NCBI GenBank assembly: GCA_902362375.1
Contig: CABIVS010000004.1
Location: 62,001 to 126,000 of the forward strand
DNA length: 64,000 nucleotides
Direction: 5' to 3'
Source of the DNA: Bacteroidaceae bacterium
GTDB taxonomy: Bacteria; Bacteroidota; Bacteroidia; Bacteroidales; Bacteroidaceae
A program made the position numbers and the translations under genes. The notes under the pieces are model-generated. The model did no database searches, was not told the origin of the DNA, and saw only the letters and a program-made list of their open reading frames with translations. Position 1 is the first letter of the stretch. The number at the start of each line of letters is the position of its first letter. Positions 42,940 to 52,175 of the stretch are shown here, one piece after another.

Positions 42940-43506
42940 TTAGATATCGTGTAAGAAGAGAGAGACTGAAAAAGCAATTATTCCCAATTTGTCACGCAAG
43001 AAATCCAAAGAACGGTGCACCTGTGTGGCAACAGTCTTTTCCGAGATATTCAACTGGTCGGCTATCTCACGATAGTTCAACCCTGATTTCCAGTAAAGGA
43101 TAAAAACTTCCCGGCGTGCTGGAGGCAATTCTTCTAAAAGTTTCAGGATATATTCTTCCAAAAACAAATAATCCAGTTCTTCGTCTATCTCTACGGATTC
43201 GTCAGATGACTCATCCGAAAGCTTGTCTACATAATTTTGAAGCAGAAGTTCGCGTCTCACATAATGATATACCATATTTTGGGATATTTTAAAAAGATAG
43301 CCGTCAAAGTTACCTTCCAGATTGATATTAAGCCGCTTCTCCCAGATATGGAGAAAAATATCTTGTGTGATATCTTTCGCCACCCCGGCATTGCTCACCA
43401 TAGAAAGGACAAAATTGTAAATGCGAGCACTGTATCCACGATACAATGCTTCAAAAGCATTTTTATTTCCTTCTTTCAACAATTGGAGTTGCTGGGTGGT
43501 AATCAT
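42940..43506 (-). CDS. ECF-type RNA polymerase sigma factor
   Basis: 188 residues. Region 2 (about 20-90): NAFEALYRGYSARIYNFVLS, then DITQDIFLHIWEKR, ending in NFDGYLFKISQNMVYHYVRR. Region 4 (about 125-180): LEELPPARREVFILYWKSGL, then NYREIADQLNISEKTVATQV. This is the Bacteroidales family that drives PUL transcription together with FecR. It is first gene of the locus and reads toward susC. A possible -7 box lies at 43537-43544. Confidence 0.95.
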   Translation of the reverse strand: MITTQQLQLLKEGNKNAFEALYRGYSARIYNFVLSMVSNAGVAKDITQDIFLHIWEKRLNINLEGNFDGYLFKISQNMVYHYVRRELLLQNYVDKLSDESSDESVEIDEELDYLFLEEYILKLLEELPPARREVFILYWKSGLNYREIADQLNISEKTVATQVHRSLDFLRDKLGIIAFSVSLFLHDI

Positions 43507-43536
43507 TATAAAATAAGGTTAAATCATATATCGATT

Positions 43537-43544
43537 CAAAAATA
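43537..43544 (-). promoter_or_regulatory. -7 promoter box for the ECF sigma gene
   Basis: The minus strand reads TATTTTTG, 31 bases before the sigma start codon. Confidence 0.5.
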
Positions 43545-43728
43545 GCGAAATAACTAAAACCGACAACCAAAGCACTTGTTAAAATTTCAATAAATCAATA
43601 TCATAGCATTTAAAAGGGAATAGAATACAAAAACACATCCTTGACATATCATATCATAAATTCAGCCATTTTGCTATAAAATTAATAGAAATTATTAATC
43701 AACAGCTACAATTTCGAACTTTTATTCC

Positions 43729-43736
43729 TACATTTG
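43729..43736 (+). promoter_or_regulatory. -7 promoter box for the malic enzyme gene
   Basis: TACATTTG fits TAnnTTTG and lies 40 bases before the ATG at 43776. It overlaps the in-frame TTG at 43734, which therefore cannot be the real start. Confidence 0.6.
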
Positions 43737-43775
43737 CGGTCAAATGATAACTTATTAACAAATTTCATAAATACC

Positions 43776-46067
43776 ATGGCTAAAATAACGAAAGAAGCCG
43801 CTTTGCTCTATCATTCACAGGGCAAACCCGGTAAGATTGAGGTAGTGCCTACCAAACCTTACAGTACACAAACCGACTTATCACTCGCATATTCTCCCGG
43901 TGTAGCAGAACCTTGTCTCGAAATAGAGAAGAATCCGCAGGATGCGTATAAATATACGGCTAAAGGTAATCTGGTGGCTGTTATTTCCAACGGTACAGCC
44001 GTACTCGGACTGGGTGATATAGGTGCATTGAGCGGTAAACCTGTAATGGAAGGTAAAGGTCTGCTTTTCAAAATTTACGCGGGTATCGACGTTTTCGATA
44101 TCGAAGTGGATGAAAAAGATCCGGAGAAATTCATTGCTGCAGTAAAAGCTATTGCTCCTACTTTCGGAGGTATCAACCTGGAAGACATCAAAGCTCCTGA
44201 ATGTTTTGAAATCGAACGTCGCCTGAAAGAAGAACTGGATATTCCTGTCATGCACGACGACCAGCACGGTACTGCTATTATCTCCAGTGCCGGTTTGGTG
44301 AATGCCCTGCAAGTGGCCGGAAAGAAAATCGAAGATGTAAAAATCGTTGTGAACGGTGCAGGTGCATCTGCCGTATCTTGTACTAAATTGTATGTGTCAC
44401 TGGGAGCACGTCTCGAAAACATCGTCATGCTGGATAGTAAAGGTGTTATCAGCAAAGCGCGCACGGATCTGAACGAACAGAAAAGATTTTTTGCAACCGA
44501 CCGCACGGATATTCACACGCTGGAAGAAGCCATCAAAGGTGCAGATGTATTCCTCGGCCTGTCGAAAGGAAACGTGTTAAGCCAGGATATGGTGCGCAGC
44601 ATGGCTCCGATGCCGATCGTGTTCGCATTGGCTAACCCGACACCGGAAATCTCTTACGAAGACGCCATGGCAGCACGTCCTGACGTACTGATGGCTACCG
44701 GACGTTCCGACTATCCGAACCAGATTAATAATGTAATCGGTTTCCCGTATATCTTCCGCGGCGCTTTGGATACTCACGCTAAAGCTATCAACGAAGAAAT
44801 GAAGATTGCAGCCGTACACGCTATCGCTAACCTGGCAAAACAGCCGGTACCCGATGTAGTCAATGCGGCATACCACGTGAACAACCTCTCTTTCGGTGCG
44901 GAATACTTTATCCCGAAACCGGTAGATCCACGCCTCATCACTGAAGTTTCCTGTGCAGTGGCAAAAGCTGCTATGGAAAGCGGAGTGGCTCGCACTGAAA
45001 TCAAAGACTGGGATGCTTATTGTGTTCATCTGCGCGAATTGATGGGTTATGAGTCCAAACTGACTCGCCAACTATATGATACAGCCCGTCGTTCACCGCA
45101 ACGTGTCGTATTTGCCGAAGGTATCCATCCGAATATGCTGAAAGCTGCCGTTGAAGCGAAAGCCGAAGGTATCTGCCATCCTATCTTATTAGGAAACGAC
45201 GAAGCTATCGGAAAACTGGCAGAAGAAATGGATCTTAGTCTGGAAGGTATTGAAATCGTCAATCTCCGTCACCCGGACGAATCGGAACGCCGCGAACGTT
45301 ACTCACGTATTCTTGCAGAAAAACGTGCACGCGAAGGCTTTACCTATGAAGAAGCCAACGATAAGATGTTCGAACGCAACTACTTCGGTATGATGATGGT
45401 GGAAACCGGAGATGCGGATGCTTTCATCACCGGACTTTATACAAGATATAGCAATACGATCAAAGTGGCCAAAGAAGTAATCGGCATCCAACCGGGCTTC
45501 AAACACTTCGGAACAATGCATATCCTGAACTCCAAGAAAGGTACTTACTTCCTGGCAGACACACTGATTAACCGCCACCCGGATACGGAAACATTGATTG
45601 ACATCGCTAAACTGTCTGATAAAACAGTTCGTTTCTTCAATCACACGCCGGTTATTTCCATGTTGTCATACTCCAACTTCGGTGCTGATACCGCAGGTAG
45701 CCCTGTGAAAGTGCACGAAGCTGTTGCCCATATGCAGGAAGAATATCCGGAACTGGCTATCGACGGTGAAATGCAGGTTAACTTTGCCATGAACCGCGAA
45801 TTGCGTGATACCAAATATCCGTTTACCCGCCTGAAAGGCAAAGATGTAAATACATTGATTTTCCCGAATTTGAGTTCAGCAAACGCCGGTTACAAGCTAT
45901 TGCAAGCAATGGATCCGGATACGGAATTCATCGGCCCTATCCAGATGGGATTGAACAAACCTATTCATTTCACCGATTTCGAAAGCTCTGTCCGCGACAT
46001 TGTCAATATCACAGCTGTAGCCGTGATCGACGCCATCGTTGACAAAAAGAAAAGAGCAGGTAAATGA
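43776..46067 (+). CDS. maeB: NADP-type malic enzyme fused to phosphotransacetylase-like domain
   Basis: 763 residues from ATG 43776 (start [20 protein letters not shown]). It decarboxylates malate to pyruvate with NAD(P)H formation. The malic N-terminal domain ([38 protein letters not shown]) and metal-binding stretch ([20 protein letters not shown]) are intact. A Rossmann half follows ([20 protein letters not shown]). The C-terminal about 330 residues are PTA-like ([35 protein letters not shown]) and probably regulatory, as in E. coli MaeB. The stop overlaps the start of a 58-aa membrane protein. Confidence 0.96.
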   Translation: MAKITKEAALLYHSQGKPGKIEVVPTKPYSTQTDLSLAYSPGVAEPCLEIEKNPQDAYKYTAKGNLVAVISNGTAVLGLGDIGALSGKPVMEGKGLLFKIYAGIDVFDIEVDEKDPEKFIAAVKAIAPTFGGINLEDIKAPECFEIERRLKEELDIPVMHDDQHGTAIISSAGLVNALQVAGKKIEDVKIVVNGAGASAVSCTKLYVSLGARLENIVMLDSKGVISKARTDLNEQKRFFATDRTDIHTLEEAIKGADVFLGLSKGNVLSQDMVRSMAPMPIVFALANPTPEISYEDAMAARPDVLMATGRSDYPNQINNVIGFPYIFRGALDTHAKAINEEMKIAAVHAIANLAKQPVPDVVNAAYHVNNLSFGAEYFIPKPVDPRLITEVSCAVAKAAMESGVARTEIKDWDAYCVHLRELMGYESKLTRQLYDTARRSPQRVVFAEGIHPNMLKAAVEAKAEGICHPILLGNDEAIGKLAEEMDLSLEGIEIVNLRHPDESERRERYSRILAEKRAREGFTYEEANDKMFERNYFGMMMVETGDADAFITGLYTRYSNTIKVAKEVIGIQPGFKHFGTMHILNSKKGTYFLADTLINRHPDTETLIDIAKLSDKTVRFFNHTPVISMLSYSNFGADTAGSPVKVHEAVAHMQEEYPELAIDGEMQVNFAMNRELRDTKYPFTRLKGKDVNTLIFPNLSSANAGYKLLQAMDPDTEFIGPIQMGLNKPIHFTDFESSVRDIVNITAVAVIDAIVDKKKRAGK

Positions 46068-46240
46068 AACGTCCGTTATCCAAATCACAAATAGTTTGCA
46101 TCAGCCTGCTTTGGTTGGCGCTTTGCTATCTAGTTCTGACAAAAGCCGAACGAATTGACGGGATGACAGTAGTAATGCTTGGCATTTCGGCAGCATTAGT
46201 ATTTATTCCTGTCTATAAGTCGATCAAAAAGAACAAATAA
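46064..46240 (+). CDS. 58-residue two-helix membrane protein coupled to the malic enzyme gene
   Basis: Too short for routine gene calling. It starts with an ATG that overlaps the maeB stop in ATGA, so its translation is coupled. The product has a basic start (MKRPLSKSQ), two hydrophobic helices (IVCISLLWLALCYLVL and MTVVMLGISAALVFIPVY) with a short charged link between them (TKAERIDG), and a lysine-rich end (KSIKKNK). Both ends are probably cytoplasmic. A strong terminator follows, confirming that the transcript extends to here. No family recognised; an inner-membrane accessory protein is the likely reading. Confidence 0.7.
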   Translation: MKRPLSKSQIVCISLLWLALCYLVLTKAERIDGMTVVMLGISAALVFIPVYKSIKKNK

Positions 46241-46260
46241 ATATCTTTTTTCCTACTTTT

Positions 46261-46302
46261 AATGCGATAAAATATCAAATTTGATGTTTTATCGCATTTT
46301 TC
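46261..46302 (+). terminator. Intrinsic terminator after the malic enzyme operon
   Basis: A 38-base near-perfect palindrome (46261-46298; one mismatch) with stem AATGCGATAAAA..TTTTATCGCATT, followed by TTTTC. It lies 20 bases past the 58-aa gene. Confidence 0.9.
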
Positions 46303-46313
46303 TTTATAAAATG

Positions 46314-46344
46314 TTTGCCAGTTCAATTTTTATCTTTACTTTTG
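46314..46344 (+). promoter_or_regulatory. Full Bacteroides promoter for glutamate dehydrogenase
   Basis: -33 TTTG (46314-46317), 19-base spacer, -7 TACTTTTG (46337-46344). It gives a leader of about 135 bases before the ATG at 46488. The leader has a small hairpin, GCAGAT/ATCTGC (46377-46394), and repeated CAAATTAGCA-like blocks; I do not recognise a riboswitch. Confidence 0.75.
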
Positions 46345-46487
46345 CAACCGAAAATAAATATCCGATGTACCCATATGCAGATGTGCAAATCTGCTATATA
46401 GCACAAAAGCACATAGTCAAACGGTATATTAGCAAATTGTCAAATTAGCACTTTATTTATATCAACCAATTAAAGAAAAAAAAGATT

Positions 46488-47822
46488 ATGAATGCAGCAA
46501 AGGTATTAGACGATCTGAAAAGAAGATTTCCCAATGAACCGGAATATCATCAAGCAGTAGAAGAAGTACTTTCTACGATTGAAGAAGAATACAACAAACA
46601 TCCGGAGTTTGATAAAGTAAACTTGATCGAACGTTTGTGTATTCCTGATAGAGTATTCCAGTTCCGCGTGACTTGGATGGACGATAAAGGTAATATTCAA
46701 ACCAATATGGGTTACCGTGTTCAGCATAACAACGCAATCGGCCCTTACAAAGGCGGTATCCGTTTCCACGCATCTGTGAACCTTTCTATCTTGAAATTCC
46801 TAGCCTTTGAACAAACATTCAAAAACTCGCTGACTACTCTGCCAATGGGTGGTGGTAAAGGTGGTTCCGACTTCTCTCCTCGTGGAAAGTCAAATGCCGA
46901 AGTAATGCGTTTCGTACAGGCATTCATGCTGGAACTGTGGCGTCACATCGGTCCTGAAACTGACGTTCCTGCCGGTGATATCGGTGTTGGTGGCCGCGAA
47001 GTAGGTTTCATGTTCGGTATGTATAAGAAACTGGCTCATGAATTTACCGGAACATTCACAGGTAAAGGCCGCGAATTCGGCGGTTCACTGATTCGTCCGG
47101 AAGCTACCGGTTATGGTAATATCTACTTCCTGATGGAAATGCTAAAGAGAAAAGGCACTGACTTGAAAGGTAAAGTTTGTCTGGTTTCTGGTTCTGGTAA
47201 CGTTGCTCAATATACAATCGAAAAAGTAATCGAACTAGGTGGCAAAGTAGTTACTTGCTCTGACTCTGACGGTTATATCTACGACCCGGACGGTATCGAC
47301 CGTGAAAAACTGGATTACATCATGGAACTGAAGAATCTGTACCGTGGCCGTATCCGTGAATATGCAGAAAAATATGGTTGTAAATATGTAGAAGGAGCTA
47401 AACCTTGGGGTGAGAAATGTGATATTGCTCTTCCTTCTGCTACTCAAAATGAATTGAACGGTGACCACGCCCGTCAGTTGGTAGCAAACGGCTGTATCGC
47501 AGTATCTGAAGGTGCTAACATGCCTTCTACTCCGGAAGCTATCAAAGTATTCCAGGATGCAAAAATCCTTTATGCTCCGGGTAAAGCTGCTAACGCCGGT
47601 GGTGTATCAGTATCAGGTCTTGAGATGACTCAAAACTCTATCAAATTAAGTTGGAGTGCTGAAGAAGTAGACGAAAAACTGAAGAGTATCATGAAGAATA
47701 TCCACGAAGCTTGCGTTCAGTACGGTACAGAAGCTGACGGATACGTAAACTATGTGAAGGGTGCTAACGTAGCCGGATTCATGAAGGTTGCTAAAGCAAT
47801 GATGGCACAAGGTATCGTATAA
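46488..47822 (+). CDS. gdhA: NADP-specific glutamate dehydrogenase
   Basis: 444 residues, the standard length for the small hexameric enzyme. It aminates 2-oxoglutarate to glutamate with NADPH, the main ammonia-assimilation step in Bacteroides. Motifs: GYRVQHNNAIGPYKGGIRFH (substrate site, catalytic Lys region), SLTTLPMGGGKGGSDFSPRG (active-site lysine), and the Rossmann core GKVCLVSGSGNVAQYTIEKV. It is a single gene with its own promoter and terminator. The long leader may hold nitrogen control. Confidence 0.97.
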   Translation: MNAAKVLDDLKRRFPNEPEYHQAVEEVLSTIEEEYNKHPEFDKVNLIERLCIPDRVFQFRVTWMDDKGNIQTNMGYRVQHNNAIGPYKGGIRFHASVNLSILKFLAFEQTFKNSLTTLPMGGGKGGSDFSPRGKSNAEVMRFVQAFMLELWRHIGPETDVPAGDIGVGGREVGFMFGMYKKLAHEFTGTFTGKGREFGGSLIRPEATGYGNIYFLMEMLKRKGTDLKGKVCLVSGSGNVAQYTIEKVIELGGKVVTCSDSDGYIYDPDGIDREKLDYIMELKNLYRGRIREYAEKYGCKYVEGAKPWGEKCDIALPSATQNELNGDHARQLVANGCIAVSEGANMPSTPEAIKVFQDAKILYAPGKAANAGGVSVSGLEMTQNSIKLSWSAEEVDEKLKSIMKNIHEACVQYGTEADGYVNYVKGANVAGFMKVAKAMMAQGIV

Positions 47823-47855
47823 TCAGCAAAAGAGATATAAGCTATAGTTTATTTA

Positions 47856-47896
47856 AAAACTCCCGTCTTCCGAAAGGAAGTGCGGGAGTTTTTTTA
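47856..47896 (+). terminator. Intrinsic terminator after gdhA
   Basis: AAAACTCCCG-t-CTTCC, loop GAAA, GGAAG-tg-CGGGAGTTTTTTT. A stable GNRA-closed stem with a seven-T tract. Confidence 0.95.
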
Positions 47897-47945
47897 TGTA
47901 GAAAAATAAATAACAGGCAATACGTACACAATTCATAGTTATTCT

Positions 47946-48001
47946 CTATCTTTAGATAGAAATTATCTGTTTGACAAGCGAGCAAAAGAAGCCTATCTTT
48001 G
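47946..48001 (+). promoter_or_regulatory. Catalase promoter with upstream inverted repeat
   Basis: -33 TTTG (47970-47973), 20-base spacer, -7 TATCTTTG (47994-48001). Just upstream, CTATC-ttta-GATAG (47946-47959) and the overlapping ATAGAAATTATCTG resemble half-sites of an OxyR operator (ATAG..CTAT type). Peroxide control by OxyR is known for Bacteroides catalase; the site itself is my inference. Confidence 0.7.
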
Positions 48002-48084
48002 TTATATATTATAAACTCCGGAATAAAAGAATGAAAAACTACGGTTTGTTTATACTTTACTTCCGACTAAAAAGAATCTATTTT

Positions 48085-49545
48085 ATGGAAAAGAAAAAAC
48101 TTACTGCAGCGAACGGGCGTCCCATCGCCGACAATCAGAATTCGCAAACTGCAGGTCAACGCGGACCTGTAATGTTACAAGACCCCTGGCTTATTGAAAA
48201 GCTTGCCCATTTTGATCGTGAAGTTATTCCGGAAAGACGTATGCACGCTAAAGGTTCGGGAGCTTACGGTACTTTTACCGTTACTCATGACATTACCCAA
48301 TATACCCGTGCAGCAATTTTCAGTAAAGTCGGAAAGCAAACAGAATGTTTTGTCCGCTTCTCTACTGTAGCCGGAGAGCGTGGAGCTGCTGATGCAGAAC
48401 GTGACATCCGAGGTTTCGCCATGAAATTTTATACGGAAGAAGGTAACTGGGATTTGGTGGGCAACAACACTCCTGTATTCTTCTTACGTGATCCGCTTAA
48501 GTTTCCGGATCTGAACCATGCCATCAAACGGGATCCGAAAACGAATATGCGTAGCCCGAACAGCAACTGGGATTTTTGGACACTTTTGCCGGAAGCTCTG
48601 CATCAGGTTACCATTACTATGAGTCCTCGCGGTATTCCTTATTCATATCGCCACATGCACGGTTTCGGCAGTCACACCTATAGTTTTATCAATGCAGAAA
48701 ATCAACGTATCTGGGTTAAATTCCATCTTCGTACTTTGCAAGGCATCAAGAACCTAACAGATCAGGAAGCAGAAGCAATTGTTGCCAAAGACCGTGAATC
48801 TCATCAACGCGACCTTTTCGAGAGTATCGAGAAAGGGGATTACCCAAAATGGTTATTCCAAATTCAGTTAATGACGGAGGAAGAAGCGGACAACTACCGC
48901 ATCAACCCGTTTGACCTGACTAAAGTGTGGCCTCACAAAGATTTCCCCCTACAAGATGTCGGCATCCTTGAACTGAACCGTAACCCTGAAAATTATTTTG
49001 CTGAAGTGGAACAAGCTGCCTTCAACCCGATGAATATTGTAGACGGTATTGGTCTGTCTCCCGACAAAATGTTACAAGGTCGTTTATTCTCTTATGGCGA
49101 CGCACAGCGTTATCGTCTAGGAGTGAATGCAGAACAAATTCCGGTCAACAAACCTCGTTGTCCTTTCCACGCCTATCATCGTGACGGTGCTATGCGCGTA
49201 GATGGTAATTACGGTGCTACCAAAGGATATGAACCGAACAGTTACGGCGAATGGCAGGATTCTCCTGACATGAAAGAACCGCCACTCAAAGTTACCGGTG
49301 AAGTTTACAACTACAACGAACGGGAATATGACGATGATTATTATAGCCAACCGGGTGACTTATTCCGATTGATGCCGGCTGAAGAACAACAATTATTGTT
49401 CGAAAACACAGCTCGTGCCATGGGAGACTCCGAATTGTTTATCAAACAACGTCATGTGCGCAACTGTTATAAGGCTGATCCTGCATACGGAACAGGTGTT
49501 GCCAAAGCACTGGGAATTGATTTGCAAGAGGCTTTGAAAGAATAA
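48085..49545 (+). CDS. katB: Monofunctional heme catalase
   Basis: 486 residues from ATG 48085 ([20 protein letters not shown]). The frame is open further up to a TTG, but that codon lies inside the -33 box. Distal heme His in [15 protein letters not shown], Asn in [15 protein letters not shown], proximal Tyr in [14 protein letters not shown]. It converts hydrogen peroxide to water and oxygen and protects the anaerobe on oxygen exposure. Similar in length and start to the B. fragilis KatB I know of. It sits between strong terminators as a single-gene unit. Confidence 0.96.
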   Translation: MEKKKLTAANGRPIADNQNSQTAGQRGPVMLQDPWLIEKLAHFDREVIPERRMHAKGSGAYGTFTVTHDITQYTRAAIFSKVGKQTECFVRFSTVAGERGAADAERDIRGFAMKFYTEEGNWDLVGNNTPVFFLRDPLKFPDLNHAIKRDPKTNMRSPNSNWDFWTLLPEALHQVTITMSPRGIPYSYRHMHGFGSHTYSFINAENQRIWVKFHLRTLQGIKNLTDQEAEAIVAKDRESHQRDLFESIEKGDYPKWLFQIQLMTEEEADNYRINPFDLTKVWPHKDFPLQDVGILELNRNPENYFAEVEQAAFNPMNIVDGIGLSPDKMLQGRLFSYGDAQRYRLGVNAEQIPVNKPRCPFHAYHRDGAMRVDGNYGATKGYEPNSYGEWQDSPDMKEPPLKVTGEVYNYNEREYDDDYYSQPGDLFRLMPAEEQQLLFENTARAMGDSELFIKQRHVRNCYKADPAYGTGVAKALGIDLQEALKE

Positions 49546-49549
49546 AAGA

Positions 49550-49590
49550 TTCATAAAAAAGAGGCTTGTAATAGCCTCTTTTTTTATGAA
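49550..49590 (+). terminator. Intrinsic terminator after catalase
   Basis: TTCATAAAAAAGAGGC, eight-base loop, GCCTCTTTTTTTATGAA. It is symmetric, so it would work in both directions. Confidence 0.95.
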
Positions 49591-49704
49591 TCAAAACGAA
49601 TAAAAACCCATATCAAAGCAGGAATCATACATTCATATCATAAAAAGGCGCTAATTTTATTAAATTACTTAACTGATGAAGTGCTGCATTTCAAAAAAGA
49701 AACT

Positions 49705-49712
49705 TAACTTTG
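49705..49712 (+). promoter_or_regulatory. -7 promoter box for the PCMD / beta-barrel pair
   Basis: TAACTTTG matches TAnnTTTG, 53 bases before the ATG at 49765. Confidence 0.6.
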
Positions 49713-49764
49713 CAACCAAGTTTTATAAAAGAAACTGAATTAGTAAACTAAAAAGGAAAATCAA

Positions 49765-50895
49765 ATGAAAATCAAGACTTTAATAGCCTATTTCATCTTT
49801 ACATGTGCAATATCTTCCTGCATACAGGATGAAGCATTAAATTCAGAAGCAGCCATTGATGTTTGTTCAGGCGATGATGTACAATTGGCAAATATCGATG
49901 CAGATTCTAAAGTAATCAATGTATATGTAAACAAAGGAGCCGACCTTTCCAAACAGAAATTAAAATTTACACTTCCACAAGGAGCTACAATTAAAGTAAA
50001 TACTCCAATAGCAGGAGATACTGAATCTACCTATGATTTCAGCGAAGAACCGCACTCCCGTAAATTCACCGTTACATCAGAAGACGGTCAATGGCAGCCT
50101 GTTTATACCGTAAATGTGATTTTAGCGGAATTACCTACCCTTTTCAGTTTTGAAGAATTACTGACAACCTCCAGTGAATACGATACATTTTACGAATTTA
50201 CACCAGCAACCTCGCAAGAAATATCCAAAGTACTACAATGGTCAAGTGGTAATCCTGGTTTTAAATTAACAGGTATGGCTAATTCTAGAATAGATTACCC
50301 AACAGTACAAGTTACAAATGGTTTTAAAGGTAAGGCTGTAAAGCTAGAAACTCGTAACACTGGAGATTTTGGTGCAATGGTAAAAATGTATATTGCTGCT
50401 GGGAATTTATTTATCGGAACATTCGAAGTAGAAAATGCACTGACAAATCCTAGAAAAGCAACGAACTTTGGTTTTCAATTTTATAAACATCCCATAGCAC
50501 TCAAAGGACATTATAAATTTAAAGCTGGGGAAGTGTATTCTGTAGAAGGACAGCCACAAACCGGAAAAAGGGATAAATGTGATATTTATGCTGTTATGTA
50601 TGAGGCAGAGAATAATTCTATCATGCTCAATGGTGATGACGTATTCAACTCTGATAAATTAGTATTATTAGCACGAATAAAACCAGAAGATATCATTGAA
50701 TCAGAAGATGAATGGAATGAGTTTACTATATATTTCGAATCAGTAAAAGGACGAGAAATTGACGATACGAAACTACAAAACGGTAAATATAAATTAGGTA
50801 TTGTACTATCATCCAGCGTAGATGGCGCCTATTTCAGAGGGGCTGTTGGTAGCACTCTATACGTTGATGAGCTAGAACTTATTTGTAAAGAATAA
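49765..50895 (+). CDS. PCMD-domain surface lipoprotein (1 of 5)
   Basis: 376 residues. The lipoprotein signal MKIKTLIAYFIFTCAISSC is followed by IQDEALNSEA. An Ig-like/DUF5018-like beta unit (about 40-120) precedes the PCMD domain (putative carbohydrate metabolism domain, about 130-376), recognised by its C-terminal signature VLSSSVDGAYFRGAVGSTLY-VDELEL and by LFIGTFEV. A function for PCMD is not established, despite the family name. It lies 14 bases before an outer-membrane barrel gene, so the two probably act as a lipoprotein/barrel pair. Codon use is more A/T-rich than the catalase and gdhA genes next door, hinting at later acquisition. Confidence 0.8.
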   Translation: MKIKTLIAYFIFTCAISSCIQDEALNSEAAIDVCSGDDVQLANIDADSKVINVYVNKGADLSKQKLKFTLPQGATIKVNTPIAGDTESTYDFSEEPHSRKFTVTSEDGQWQPVYTVNVILAELPTLFSFEELLTTSSEYDTFYEFTPATSQEISKVLQWSSGNPGFKLTGMANSRIDYPTVQVTNGFKGKAVKLETRNTGDFGAMVKMYIAAGNLFIGTFEVENALTNPRKATNFGFQFYKHPIALKGHYKFKAGEVYSVEGQPQTGKRDKCDIYAVMYEAENNSIMLNGDDVFNSDKLVLLARIKPEDIIESEDEWNEFTIYFESVKGREIDDTKLQNGKYKLGIVLSSSVDGAYFRGAVGSTLYVDELELICKE

Positions 50896-50908
50896 AAAAA
50901 CTAACACA

Positions 50909-51691
50909 ATGAAAAAATATCAATCAATCAATATCATAGTTGTGCTGCTATTTGTAAGCATATTCACAGCTCAAGCACAGGAAGAAAGAAACCAAGGTAT
51001 CATCTGGTCTTATTTACATGGGTGGGAATATGGAATAAAAGCTGGTTTCAATATTGGTGGAACTTCACCATTACCTCTACCAAAAGAAATCCGTAAAATT
51101 GATAGTTATGCACCAGGAGTCGCAATTTCAATTGAAGGTAATGCGACGAAGTGGTTCGATCCCAAATGGGGGATGACTGTAGGAGTGCGACTTGAAAATA
51201 AGAATATGACCACCGAAGCTACCGTAAAAAATTACGGTATGAAAATTATCAACACCAATGGTGGAGAATTACAAGGATTATGGACAGGAGGAGTAAAGAC
51301 CAAAGTTAAAAATTCATATCTGACAATTCCGGTGGTTGCTAACTATAAGATAAGCAAGCGTTGGAAATTGTCTGCAGGTCCATACATATCATACCTCATC
51401 GAAGGGGGATTCTCCGGACATGTATACGACGGCCATTTACGTACCCCAGACCAAACTGGTTCACGAGTTGTTTTCTCTGGAGAAAGCATAGCTACCTATG
51501 ATTTCTCCGAAAATCTCCGAAAATTTCAATGGGGACTACAACTAGGTGGCGAATGGAGAGCATTTAAACATCTAAATGTATACGCTGACTTAACGTGGGG
51601 GCTGAATGATATTTTCAAAAAAGATTTTGATACAATCTCATTTGCCATGTATCCTATTTATTTGAACGTGGGATTTGGATATGCATTTTAG
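50909..51691 (+). CDS. Outer-membrane beta-barrel protein (PorT/OmpA-barrel type)
   Basis: 260 residues. Signal peptide to FTAQAQ (about residue 23). Alternating hydrophobic strands and tight turns fill the rest: WEYGIKAGFNIGGTSPLPLP, YLTIPVVANYKISKRWKLSA, GPYISYLIEGGFSGH, FQWGLQLGGEWRAFKHLNVY, and the aromatic C-terminus YLNVGFGYAF expected for BAM-inserted barrels. It fits the Bacteroidales outer-membrane beta-barrel family. It is likely to associate with the PCMD lipoprotein encoded 14 bases upstream. Confidence 0.85.
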   Translation: MKKYQSINIIVVLLFVSIFTAQAQEERNQGIIWSYLHGWEYGIKAGFNIGGTSPLPLPKEIRKIDSYAPGVAISIEGNATKWFDPKWGMTVGVRLENKNMTTEATVKNYGMKIINTNGGELQGLWTGGVKTKVKNSYLTIPVVANYKISKRWKLSAGPYISYLIEGGFSGHVYDGHLRTPDQTGSRVVFSGESIATYDFSENLRKFQWGLQLGGEWRAFKHLNVYADLTWGLNDIFKKDFDTISFAMYPIYLNVGFGYAF

Positions 51692-51734
51692 CATATTGTT
51701 TTATACTAAACGATCCAAAATATTGTGTCAATAG

Positions 51735-51766
51735 AAAACTACGGGGAATTCTTCTCGTAGTTTTTT
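51735..51766 (+). terminator. Intrinsic terminator after the barrel gene
   Basis: AAAACTACG pairs with CGTAGTTTT around a 12-base loop and is followed by further T. It ends the PCMD/barrel transcript. Confidence 0.85.
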
Positions 51767-51957
51767 ATTTATGTATGGGCTAAATCAATAAATACAGGGT
51801 AGTATCGTAAGCGTCTCCGCGTTTCTATACCACCCAAAAGCGGGTATCTCACATCACAATAAGGTTCAAACAGGCGTAAGATGGCTTGTTTTTGTTGCAA
51901 TGAATCTATATAAATCCGGCTTGTATGGCTTAATAATCCCGCTTTGATAGCGATAAG

Positions 51958-52050
51958 TTTATAGCCCACATCTATGTGACGAACAGCCTGCATACGTGGG
52001 CTGTTCGGTTTACAGCTGCGGGCTGTACAGCCTACAATGTAGGCTATAAA
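51958..52050. repeat. 93-bp element of nested and serial inverted repeats
   Basis: Outer arms TTTATAGCC (51958-51966) and GGCTATAAA (52042-52050) are perfect. Between them, in order: CACAT-ct-ATGTG (51967-51978), CGAACAGCC/GGCTGTTCG (51980-52007, 10-base loop), ACAGC-tgcgg-GCTGT (52012-52026), GGCTGTACAGCC (52021-52032), and AGCCTACA-a-TGTAGGCT (52029-52045). The first three arms are sequential and can fold at once under the outer stem, like a branched RNA or cruciform; the last two compete with the outer stem. This density of perfect pairing is not explained by coding. Confidence 0.7.
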
Positions 52051-52175
52051 AAGATTACCGTTTCCAATGGATTATTTAGCTGCCAAATACAGGTTATCAT
52101 CCTATAAAGTAGATATTCTTGTGGCTTCATATGGGTGTTTTTCCATGATACTACACTAAAGTGGATGCAGTAGGG

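Noticed and set aside
43734..43775. Longer malic enzyme start (TTG at 43734)
   Set aside because: It lies inside the -7 box; the standard start [14 protein letters not shown] is at 43776.
47971..48084. Longer catalase start (TTG at 47971)
   Set aside because: The TTG is part of the -33 promoter box; the 38 extra residues are unlike catalase.
51769..51993. Minus-strand 74-codon frame
   Set aside because: No start signals; the open frame extends upstream without a start codon and runs through a palindrome cluster. At best a gene remnant, so described within the gap entry only.
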